Part shown: piece after piece, positions 49,691-57,364 of the stretch
Layout: the number at the start of each line of letters is the position of its first letter
Position numbering within the stretch: position 1 is the stretch's first letter
Assembly (NCBI GenBank): GCA_016903675.1
Contig: JADQBA010000006.1
Coordinates: forward strand, 62,001-126,000
Length of the DNA: 64,000 nt
Direction of reading: 5' to 3'
Source of the DNA: Stigonema ocellatum SAG 48.90 = DSM 106950
GTDB lineage: Bacteria > Cyanobacteriota > Cyanobacteriia > Cyanobacteriales > Nostocaceae
Notes under the pieces: generated by a model
What the model was told of the DNA's origin: nothing
The model's database searches: none
The model's input: the letters and a program-made list of their open reading frames with translations, nothing else
Made by a program: the position numbers and the translations under genes

Positions 49691-50008
49691 ACCAAAGTTC
49701 CTGGGCTTCTCGATCAATCCTGCGCATTTTTTTAGGAGCACCCCACAGGCGGCGCACCACCCCCTATGAATGGAACAAACACCCCCATTCCCCTCTTCCC
49801 TCTTCCCCCTACACCCACTACAATACACCCCTACACCCCTATCTTTCTTGAGAGGGATTTGGTGAGCCGAAATTCATCCGATGACTGAACTTATACCTTT
49901 TCATATAGATGATTGTAAAGTTGTCATAACTTTAGCTTTTCAGTCGATAAATGAACTATTTGAAAATTTATGTCAATTTTGTGAGCATTGGACTAAGCTG
50001 CCAATACA
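49691..50008. other. Spacer with C-rich repeats
   Basis: AGCACCCCACAGGCGGCGCA near 49736 is the complement of the unit near 48250 (GCCTGTGGGGTGCT). C-rich CCCCTACACCC tandem units follow at 49800-49845. No gene was found. Confidence 0.4.
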
Positions 50009-50037
50009 AAAATAACCCCTGTGTAGGGGTTATTTTT
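50009..50037 (+). terminator. Rho-independent terminator
   Basis: AATAACCCCT and AGGGGTTATT pair perfectly over 10 bp around GTGT, followed by TTTG. It is symmetrical enough to work on both strands. The nearest upstream gene on the plus strand ends 320 bases away, so it may end a longer untranslated region or an unannotated short transcript. Confidence 0.65.
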
Positions 50038-50039
50038 GT

Positions 50040-50150
50040 ACTAAATTTATTACGTAAGATTTCTAATTCCCTAATGGCACGTTGGTCACTATAGTTACTT
50101 AGGAAACGTTTAAGCAACTAAGCCCCAGCACAAACTGGGGCATTTTTTAT
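50040..50150 (+). ncRNA. Candidate small RNA bounded by two terminators
   Basis: The stretch between the terminator at 50009-50037 and a second strong one at 50122-50150 contains no open frame with a start, yet ends in a dedicated terminator. It holds TGGCACGTTGGTCACTATAG and a GGAAACG motif before the terminal hairpin. I cannot match it to a named cyanobacterial RNA. Promoter elements are not certain. Confidence 0.35.
50122..50150 (+). terminator. Rho-independent terminator
   Basis: GCCCCAG pairs with CTGGGGC around a 6-base loop and is followed by ATTTTTTATT. This is a classic intrinsic terminator on the plus strand with no gene immediately upstream. Confidence 0.75.
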
Positions 50151-50203
50151 TGGAAGACGTTATTCTACTATTAACTTATAGTTTTTGTCTAGCATGTTCC
50201 CAC

Positions 50204-50235
<32 letters not shown>

Positions 50236-50243
50236 CATATAGG

Positions 50244-50770
50244 CTAACGGTTCTTGGGTAGTGTCAAGGTAAAGGTTGTCTGACTAGCTGGTGCCTGATC
50301 GAGTGTGAGATCGCCGCCGTGTGCGCGGGCAATTTCTCGCGACAGGCTCAGTCCGAGTCCCACCCCTTCAATCTGGTGGGTGTGATCAGGATCTCCCCGA
50401 TGGAACCGCGCAAAAATCAACTCCCGCTCTCCTGCTGGAATATCGTTGGATCGATTACTGATAGTCACAGCTACAGTATCTCCCTGATAACGTGCATGAA
50501 TCCGTATCCAACCGTTGGGCAAGTTGTATTTGATTGCGTTATTGATCAAGTTGTGCAACACCTGGATGAGCAAATCCTGATCTGCCTGGATGGTTGATGA
50601 CAGGTCACTTCATGGGTGATGCGGTCAAGTTTGATTAGTCCAACGCAGAATATGTTCTGGCGATCGCCAGAAACCCGGCGCACCACCGCATGAATCCGAG
50701 CAACTAATTCTTCCACAAAAAACGGGCAATCTTGGCTTCGTCTTCTACGTAATAGACATGCATACAACAT
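50244..50770 (-). pseudogene. Collapsed response regulator / histidine kinase pair
   Basis: The upstream part (50600-50750, minus strand) reads like an OmpR-type regulator linker, PFFVEELVARIHAVVRRVSG then IKLDRITHEVT. It passes through a frame change into the ATPase end of a kinase at 50573-50244: LIQVLHNLINNAIKYNLPNG, then GVGLGLSLSREIARAHGGDL. The receiver, the DNA-binding domain and the kinase sensor and HisKA are gone, so an internal deletion has joined two neighbouring genes. The intact-looking 109-codon end would not be active. Confidence 0.75.
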
Positions 50771-51004
50771 TACTCAATAGTGTATTTACTGAGGTATAGC
50801 ATAGATGAGGAAGAGTAAGATTTATTATCTGAGCCGCGCAACCCCCAATGTCACAATCCGGTTTTTCATATTTTCACACCAAGGAAGGCTGCATTTTATA
50901 CAATAAAGGAGATATTGGGTGGGTGCGAATGCCTGCGTGCCCCCGCTCCGCGTCGTGGACAGAGATCAACTTCAACTCATTCTCAAATCAACAAAGAGAA
51001 ACGG

Positions 51005-51313
51005 ATGTCAGCATTTCAATCCCTAACTGTTACCAAAGATGGCTTTGCTTTTGACGCTACCACAGGTGAAAGCTTTACTTTAAACCGTTGTGGTCAGCTA
51101 GTTTTACAACGACTTAGACACGGCGAAAACCGGCAACAAATTGTCAAATTCTTATGCGATCGCTTTGAGATTGCTCACACTACAGCAGAACGCGATGTTG
51201 CCGACTTTTACCAGCAACTCAACACATTGGGACTAATATCAAATCCGTCTGATTACCCACAATTAAGAGAGAACCCCGAACCGCCCTCGGCACCCCTAAT
51301 AGCTTGCGCTTAG
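51005..51313 (+). CDS. PqqD-family protein (RRE-like)
   Basis: A 102-residue protein of the PqqD superfamily: VTKDGFAFDATTGESFTLNRCGQLVLQRL, then ENRQQIVKFLCDRFEIAHTTAERDVADFYQQLNTLGLI. This is the beta-strand plus three-helix fold that binds leader peptides in RiPP pathways. The open frame extends to 50915, but ATG 51005 (MSAFQSLTV) gives the domain start and has an AAAGAGAAACGG ribosome region. It ends with a Pro-rich tail. It stands 65 bases before the ATP-grasp gene on the same strand, so it probably presents a substrate to that enzyme. No obvious precursor peptide gene is adjacent. Confidence 0.8.
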   Translation: MSAFQSLTVTKDGFAFDATTGESFTLNRCGQLVLQRLRHGENRQQIVKFLCDRFEIAHTTAERDVADFYQQLNTLGLISNPSDYPQLRENPEPPSAPLIACA

Positions 51314-51378
51314 GGGTTAGGGGTGGGGTCTTTTTATCATGAGCAATTAACCGGACTTGATATAACAGAGGATAATTA

Positions 51379-52419
51379 ATGAAACCTTTGACAATCGCCA
51401 TTACAGGCATCAATGCAGTCGATAATCCAGGTCCCGGTACAGGCATTGCCCGCAGCCTACGGGAAGACAACCAATTGCCATGCCAAATCATTGGACTTGC
51501 CTACAATGCAATGGAGCCTGGGTTGTATATGGATTGGCTGTTTGATCGTCGCTACCTCATGCCTTATCCCTCTTCGGAGCCGGAGGTGCTGATTGAGCGG
51601 TTGCACCAGATCCAGCAGCAGGTTGGACTCGATTGCGTCATTCCCAATTTCGATATGGAATTGCCGCTTTACATCAAGTGTGCCGAGGAATTGGAATCCT
51701 TAGGCATCCGAACCTATCTGCCTACAAAAAAGCAGTTTGCCTTACGCAATAAGGCAAAGTTGAGCGAAGTAGCTACGGCATTTGGTGTCCGCACACCAGA
51801 GACAGTCACGGTGACATCAATCCGGGAATTACAGGATGCCACAACGAAACTGGGGTTTCCCTTGATGATCAAAGGACCATATCACAAAGCTTACTGGGTA
51901 TCCACCGCAGGAGTTGCATTGCAACGCTTTCATCAGTTGAGTGCAGAGTGCGGCTATCCAATCATCGTACAGCGGATTGTCACCGGCATCGAGCTGAACT
52001 TGGTAGGCATCGGTGATGGGGAAGGGGGTCATCTCGGACTGGTGGCGATCAAGAAGATGTTGGTGACAGAACTGGGCAAAATCTGGAGTGGTGTTACCAT
52101 TCACAATCCTGGTTTACAACAAGCAGCGGAAGCATTTCTGCGGCATACCCACTGGAAGGGACCTTTTGAGTTGGAATTGATTGCCGATGCTGACGGCACT
52201 ATGTATCTCATCGAGATCAATCCCCGCTTCCCAGCGTGGACCTACTTTGCTACTGGAGTAGGCATCAATCTTCCCACACGCCTGGTACGGGCAGCGCTCG
52301 GATTACCCTTACCCCCTCTGCCCACCTATGAAGCAGGCAAATTGTTCATGCGCTACACCTACGAGATGGTGACTGACGCAACCCCTTTACAAGCTCTGGT
52401 GACTTTAGGAGAACGATGA
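51379..52419 (+). CDS. ATP-grasp ligase
   Basis: A 346-residue ATP-grasp protein similar to carbamoyl-phosphate-synthase/PylC-like ligases. The N-terminal pre-ATP-grasp domain (TIAITGINAVDNPGPGTGIARSL) is Rossmann-like, the middle has LGFPLMIKGPYHKAYWV for nucleotide binding, and the end has LELIADADGTMYLIEINPRFPAWTYFATGVG with the metal-binding Glu and Asn. Such enzymes join a carboxylate to an amine via acyl phosphate. Its stop overlaps the next start (ATGA), so translation is coupled to the PLP enzyme. The substrate is unknown; an amino-acid or peptide ligation is likely. Confidence 0.85.
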   Translation: MKPLTIAITGINAVDNPGPGTGIARSLREDNQLPCQIIGLAYNAMEPGLYMDWLFDRRYLMPYPSSEPEVLIERLHQIQQQVGLDCVIPNFDMELPLYIKCAEELESLGIRTYLPTKKQFALRNKAKLSEVATAFGVRTPETVTVTSIRELQDATTKLGFPLMIKGPYHKAYWVSTAGVALQRFHQLSAECGYPIIVQRIVTGIELNLVGIGDGEGGHLGLVAIKKMLVTELGKIWSGVTIHNPGLQQAAEAFLRHTHWKGPFELELIADADGTMYLIEINPRFPAWTYFATGVGINLPTRLVRAALGLPLPPLPTYEAGKLFMRYTYEMVTDATPLQALVTLGER

Positions 52420-53765
52420 CAACCCAGTACGAAAAACCCGTCATTCAAAAACTACGCAGCGGATTGATGAATAAGTTTGCGGGAGGCACCCCAATGCACC
52501 GCAAGGTCAAAACGGACATCGCAGGTGTTGCCATTGATGATTTAGTTTCCCAATTCGGCTCACCGCTGTTTGTCTACTCAGAACAGACACTACGTCGTAA
52601 GTTTCGCGCCATCCGCAATGCATTTGCTACCCGTTACTCGGATGTGACTTTTGGCTGGTCCTACAAAACCAACTATTTGAAAGCAATTTGTGCCATTTTG
52701 CACCAAGAAGGGGCGATGGCTGAATTGGTTTCAAAAATGGAATACGATAAAGCAAAAGCACTCTCGGTTCCAGGAAACCAAATCATTCTTAACGGACCCT
52801 ACAAACCCATGGCCACTTTGGAAACTGCCGTGGGCGATGGAGTGACAATCAATATCGATCACCATGATGAAATTGAGGATTTAGAGGCGATCGCCACCCG
52901 TCTTGGTCAGACCATTCCAGTAGGCATCAGACTCAACCTGGATGCAGGAATTCAACCCTGCTGGTCACGCTTTGGCTTCAATCTAGAATCGGGTCAGGCA
53001 ATGGACGCTATCCGACGGATTGCCAGTAGTGGCAAATTGCGGGTGAAAGGGCTACACAGCCATATTGGGACATTCATCATGGAACCTGCTGCCTATAGCC
53101 GCCAAGTCGAGAAAATGGTAACATTTGGCTATGAGATCGAGCAAGCGTGCGGTTGGCGGATGGACTACATCGACATTGGCGGTGGCTTCCCGTCCCGTAG
53201 CCGTTTGAAAGGTTCATACCATGCAGCAGATGTGATGCTACCATCCATTGATGAATATGCAGACGCGATTTGTGATGCTTTGTGGGCGACACTAAAACCG
53301 GGACATACACCAAAACTGATTATCGAATCTGGGCGGGCGGTAATTGATGAAGCCGGGACACTCATCACCAGTGTGTGCGGCACCAAGCGTTTACCCGACG
53401 GTACCCGTGCCTATGTGATGGATGCTGGTGTCAATCTGCTGTTCACCAGTTTTTGGTATCGCTTTGATATTGCCCTAGATCGCCCAATTTCTGGTCCCTG
53501 CGAACCCTCGGTGATTTACGGACCTCTGTGTATGAATATCGATGCCGTTGATGAGGGGATTTCTCTACCCTCCCTGTCACGCGGTACCCGACTAGTCATC
53601 TCCACCGTTGGTGCTTACAACAATACACAATGGTTGCAGTTCATTGAATATCGTCCCAATGTAGTGTTGGTAGCCGAAACAGGCGATGTCGAACTGATTC
53701 GAGAAGCCGAAGATCTCAGCGACTTAGAACGCCGCGAACATCTGCCTGAGAGACTCAAAGTATAG
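52416..53765 (+). CDS. Fold III PLP-dependent decarboxylase, LysA-like
   Basis: A 449-residue member of the diaminopimelate/ornithine decarboxylase family. The PLP lysine is Lys84 in FGWSYKTNYLKAICAIL. Other conserved parts are GLHSHIGTFI, YIDIGGGFPSR for the phosphate, LIIESGRAVIDEAG and the Cys region GPLCMNIDAVDEGI. A 45-residue N-terminal extension precedes the barrel. It differs from housekeeping LysA in its specificity loop and is translationally coupled to the ATP-grasp gene, so it probably acts on a dedicated amino acid or on the ligated product. Downstream comes an STRR hairpin. Confidence 0.85.
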   Translation: MTTQYEKPVIQKLRSGLMNKFAGGTPMHRKVKTDIAGVAIDDLVSQFGSPLFVYSEQTLRRKFRAIRNAFATRYSDVTFGWSYKTNYLKAICAILHQEGAMAELVSKMEYDKAKALSVPGNQIILNGPYKPMATLETAVGDGVTINIDHHDEIEDLEAIATRLGQTIPVGIRLNLDAGIQPCWSRFGFNLESGQAMDAIRRIASSGKLRVKGLHSHIGTFIMEPAAYSRQVEKMVTFGYEIEQACGWRMDYIDIGGGFPSRSRLKGSYHAADVMLPSIDEYADAICDALWATLKPGHTPKLIIESGRAVIDEAGTLITSVCGTKRLPDGTRAYVMDAGVNLLFTSFWYRFDIALDRPISGPCEPSVIYGPLCMNIDAVDEGISLPSLSRGTRLVISTVGAYNNTQWLQFIEYRPNVVLVAETGDVELIREAEDLSDLERREHLPERLKV

Positions 53766-53880
53766 GGGTGTAGGGGTGTAGGGGTGTAAGGGTGTAGGGG
53801 AAATAGAGCCTTTGAACAGAGCACTTATTGAATAATTACTTACCCTTACACCCCCACACCCTTACACCCCTATACCCCTA
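53764..53880. repeat. Inverted octamer STRR between cluster genes
   Basis: Four to five units of AGGGGTGT (53764-53800) face their complement CACCCCTA/ACACCCTT units (53838-53879) across a 37-base loop. This is the same architecture as in the cpc operon gaps. Confidence 0.85.
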
Positions 53881-53909
53881 ATGAGAAGCAAACCACGGGA
53901 GAGTAGCTG

Positions 53910-55958
53910 ATGATGAACCTCGTACGAGCGGTGTGCGCTGCTACTGCCGAGATCCTATTTTTGCGCGGAGTCAGAACAGGGGCGTTACTGCTTGGTGCGA
54001 TGCTGCTGCAACCATCAGTGCTGGTGATGGGGTTGATGGGGGTGCTTGCGGCAGTCGCCTTTGCCAGAGTAGCCCAACTCGGACAGACCTATCTAGAACG
54101 AGGACCATTCCTGTTCAACCCGCTTCTGGCGGGGTTGAGTGTCGGTTATCTGTTCCAACCCAGTGCGGCAGCGCTGTTTCTAGCAGCCACAGCGGGAGTG
54201 CTGGCGTTTGTGTTGACTTACACTGCGTCACATATTCTCTACACTTATCTCCTGCTGCCGATTTTGAGTTTGCCCTTCATTGCCGTAAGCTGGATCGTGC
54301 ATCTGGCAGCGTTTCACTATGCTGGCTTGCAACACGCCATTGTCCCTGCATATGCCTATTCCATTGGTATGCCAGTTTACATCGAAGGGCTGTTACGCAC
54401 CCTGGGACTGATTTTTTTCCTGCCTAATATTTGGGTCGGCATGGTGGTTGCCCTATTGCTGCTGTGGAACTCCCGTATTCAATTTCTGCTGGCAGTGTCT
54501 AGCTATGCCTTGGGCACAACCATTCGTGGCATCCTCACTGGGACATTTGCCTATGTCTATTTCGATCCTGCGGCGCTGAATTTTATTTTGGTAGCACTTG
54601 CCATCGGTGGGTTTTATTTGTTGCCATCGCCCCGCAGCTATGCCTTGGCATATCTTGGCGTTACTCTAGCAGCCTTAGTGAGTGAAGCCGTTAGCGTCTT
54701 CTGGGGGGCAGTGGGGTTGCCAGTACATGCATTGCCTTACAACCTAGTGACGTTGTCGTTGTTGTATCTGCTGGGACTTATGGGTCATCAGTTGCTGGCG
54801 AAATATCCTCAATCGTCGCCTGAGAAGACTCTGGATTACGAATTAACCGCACGGAGACGATATCAGGGCAGTGGTCGCACCCTATCCTTACCTTTTGTCG
54901 GACGTTGGATGGTCTGGCAGGCCTTTGACGGAGAATGGACCCATCAGGGTATCTGGCGCTATGCCTATGATTTTCTCATCCAAGATGATCAAGGTCAAAC
55001 CTATTGCGGTAGTGGCTTGCAACTGACAGACTACTACGCCTTTCAAAAACCTGTGCTGTCTCCTGTGCGGGGTTGGGTGGTGAAGGTTGTGCGCGATTTA
55101 CCAGATCGTGCCATTGGCAGTGTAGACTCGGACAATAACTGGGGTAATTGTGTGGTTTTGTACGATGAAAGAGGTTTTTACGTCGAAATCTCTCATTTTG
55201 CCCATAAGAGTATTGTTGTGAACTCAGGCGATCGCATCGAACGAGGAGCCTTAATCGGACGTTGCGGCAACTCGGGCTACTCTCCTCAACCCCACATTCA
55301 TATCCAAGTACAACTCACCCCAGAACTTAGTGCAGCTACCGCGACCTTCAGTTTTGCCAACCTGATGGTAGATGGCGAATTTTGTGCTGAGAGTACGCCT
55401 GGGGAAAAAGCCATGCTGGAGCCAATTTCCCCAGATCGTGCCCTCGCTAAAGCACTCACCTTCCCCCTAGATTCCCAACTACACTTTAGCCTCACTCGAA
55501 AAGGGCGAGCCTGCGGTCATCTCATCGTCACCGTCCGAATGGCAGTTGATGGCTCGTTTTACTTGGACTCCGGTAACGCCAAATTATTTTTTACCAGAGA
55601 TGAAGACAAGTTTATGTTTCATCGATTAGATGGGGACGATCCAAGGTTAGCGTTGTTATTTCTTGCTATGCCCAAACTACCCCTCATCCATCAAACTGGA
55701 CAGCAATGGTTCGATTACCTGCCAATCAGTATAGTTGTCACCGGACTGCGCCGGATCATCTACCAGTTTTGCAGTTCCTTTTATCCCCATCTGGCATCAG
55801 CACGGTATGTGGGGCAATGGCAATCCAATGGTACGCTTGTTGGCGCGGTAGCTATTCCAAGAGTCGCGGACAAGATTCCCATATCTGCAACCTTTGATAA
55901 CGACAACCAATTGGTGAGGGTCAGTGTGGGCGATCAAGCCTTAGTACGCGAAGGATAA
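53910..55958 (+). CDS. Urea-transporter-like membrane domain fused to an M23 peptidase
   Basis: A 682-residue protein. Residues 1-300 carry about ten TM helices with RGPFLFNPLLAGLSVGYLF and a second related half (YFDPAALNFILVALAIGGFYLLP), the pattern of urea transporter (UT) proteins. Residues about 330-500 form an M23 lysostaphin-type domain: His345 in WTHQGIWRYAYDF with Asp354, then GFYVEISHFAHKS and His462-x-His464 in GYSPQPHIHIQVQ. A beta-rich tail (about 510-682) completes it. The peptidase would sit on the outer face near peptidoglycan. As fourth gene after PqqD, ATP-grasp and LysA-like genes it may export or process the product. Ribosome site GGGAGAG precedes tandem ATGs. Confidence 0.8.
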   Translation: MMNLVRAVCAATAEILFLRGVRTGALLLGAMLLQPSVLVMGLMGVLAAVAFARVAQLGQTYLERGPFLFNPLLAGLSVGYLFQPSAAALFLAATAGVLAFVLTYTASHILYTYLLLPILSLPFIAVSWIVHLAAFHYAGLQHAIVPAYAYSIGMPVYIEGLLRTLGLIFFLPNIWVGMVVALLLLWNSRIQFLLAVSSYALGTTIRGILTGTFAYVYFDPAALNFILVALAIGGFYLLPSPRSYALAYLGVTLAALVSEAVSVFWGAVGLPVHALPYNLVTLSLLYLLGLMGHQLLAKYPQSSPEKTLDYELTARRRYQGSGRTLSLPFVGRWMVWQAFDGEWTHQGIWRYAYDFLIQDDQGQTYCGSGLQLTDYYAFQKPVLSPVRGWVVKVVRDLPDRAIGSVDSDNNWGNCVVLYDERGFYVEISHFAHKSIVVNSGDRIERGALIGRCGNSGYSPQPHIHIQVQLTPELSAATATFSFANLMVDGEFCAESTPGEKAMLEPISPDRALAKALTFPLDSQLHFSLTRKGRACGHLIVTVRMAVDGSFYLDSGNAKLFFTRDEDKFMFHRLDGDDPRLALLFLAMPKLPLIHQTGQQWFDYLPISIVVTGLRRIIYQFCSSFYPHLASARYVGQWQSNGTLVGAVAIPRVADKIPISATFDNDNQLVRVSVGDQALVREG

Positions 55959-56067
55959 AAATGGGGAGTGGGGAGTGGGGAATGGGGAGTGGGGAATGGG
56001 ACAGGTAAGAATCTGGTTGTCTGTCACATCAAAATTGAGTTAATTGCCATCAGAAAAACGTATTGTC

Positions 56068-56256
56068 TTATACCTTCATCATAGCAGCATACCTGCCTTT
56101 GTTTTTGACATCAATTATTTTTATCTCTGTTGGGATCGTCTGACCTCCTGTACCAAGAGCGATAGTGGATCTCAAGACACTACCTTCAGAAACATCATCT
56201 GGAATTTGTGCCACAGTAGATACATTACCGTGATAGTAAACAATTCTCTCTACCAT
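56068..56256 (-). CDS. Possible small protein of unknown function
   Basis: A 62-codon frame reading MVERIVYYHGNVSTVAQIPD, then VLRSTIALGTGGQTIPTEIKI. The composition is protein-like, with alternating strands. It may be a small beta-rich protein or the end of a lost gene. There is no clear ribosome site. Confidence 0.3.
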   Translation of the reverse strand: MVERIVYYHGNVSTVAQIPDDVSEGSVLRSTIALGTGGQTIPTEIKIIDVKNKGRYAAMMKV

Positions 56257-56341
56257 GACTTATCACGGTTTGAATTAGATTGTTTTCGCGGAACGAGAGA
56301 ACCGAGTAAACACGAGCATCGTACAAAAAAAAGAGGTTGAA

Positions 56342-56566
56342 ATGTTTCACTATTTGGTTAAATACGCGGATCAGGATGGAGCGGGAAAGACGACCATAAC
56401 ATCACCTGTGCCAATAGATGCCGATTTAGCGGCTGAAGCGATAACAGAACAATTGACGAAGGATGATATGTCGCCGGAATGGGTTCACATTGATGAATTC
56501 GCTGAAATCAAAAATCCATTATTTGGGATTTACGTGGAAATGCGTCGATTGTGCGATCGCGAGTAA
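56342..56566 (+). CDS. Hypothetical small acidic protein
   Basis: A 74-residue protein: MFHYLVKYADQDGAGKTTIT, then DADLAAEAITEQLTKDDMSPEWVHIDEFAEI. An alpha/beta fold is likely. AAAGAGGTTGAA just before the ATG gives a plausible ribosome site. I have no functional assignment. Confidence 0.45.
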   Translation: MFHYLVKYADQDGAGKTTITSPVPIDADLAAEAITEQLTKDDMSPEWVHIDEFAEIKNPLFGIYVEMRRLCDRE

Positions 56567-56771
56567 AACTTATTGGCCCCATCGCCTATAGCCTTGTAAA
56601 ATCATGCAATATGGGTAAAGACTTAATCTGTCTAGGTTTCAAGCCTTAATTTTCAGAAAATGTTACATTTTAGATTAGTAATTTCACTGTTGACAGTAAA
56701 ATAGAGTCTCGAAAAAGCCGATAAAATCTACAATATGCAATTCTTTACAGCACCTTACCGCTTGAATAAGG
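56567..56771. other. Spacer without recognisable gene
   Basis: A/T-rich DNA between the small gene and the devC remnant. No hairpin or repeat was identified. Confidence 0.4.
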
Positions 56772-57364
56772 CTACTTGCTGCGTGAGGCATGACAAGATG
56801 GAGTGGCGATCGCTCCTGAAATTAGACACATAATAAAGGTTAGTATCTGCACCTGAAATGCTCGTGCTAAGGTCATGTATAATGGTAGATTGGTAGCGTT
56901 ACGTGTTAAGGCGTATAATCCTAAAGATACGGTAAATCCAGGTAGAAAACCTAATGCCGCCATAATTATGGCTTCTTCAAATACCACCCCTAGCAAGTAG
57001 AAATTGCGATAACCCATTGCTTTGAAAGTGGCGTATTCTTTCATATGGGCATTGACATCCGTGGAAAGAACTTGACTTCACTCCTGGTATATCCATTGCT
57101 TGGTACAGTCGCCGTCGAGTCAATGTAGACATGTTTCCTAAGTTACGTGCCTGGGGACTGATTAACACAATATCTGCCTGCTTTTCTGCGATGTAGCCTG
57201 GTATTACTGTCAAACAAGGCAGCCTGAAACCCTAGCTGCATAAACATCAGAACATCGGCAAAGGCAATGCCTGACAATGCCACTAAAAAACGACCCTTCT
57301 GGTGAGATAATTGCAGCCATCCCAGAGGAGTTCGCCGTTGTAGTTGCTGGATAAATCCAATCAC
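56772..57364 (-). pseudogene. devC: devC with large internal deletion
   Basis: The ABC-exporter permease DevC is normally about 385 residues. Here the N-terminus (IGFIQQLQRRTPLGWLQLSH, VALSGIAFADVLMFMQLGFQ) and the next part (VLISPQARNLGNMSTLTRRRLYQAMDIPGVKS) are joined to the C-terminal end (LSTDVNAHMKEYATFKAMGY, LYMTLARAFQVQILTFIMCLISGAIAT). The whole periplasmic loop of about 170 residues is missing. Frames also shift at about 57200 and 57060. The GTG start overlaps the devB stop as GTGA, the normal devBC coupling. devA is not in the window. Confidence 0.88.

Noticed and set aside
50848..51054. 68-codon frame overlapping the PqqD-like start as a precursor peptide
   Set aside because: It overlaps the PqqD-like gene out of frame by 50 bases and has no leader/core pattern.
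53933..54427. 164-codon frame inside the UT-M23 gene
   Set aside because: Alternative-frame shadow of a well-supported membrane protein, with many rare codons.
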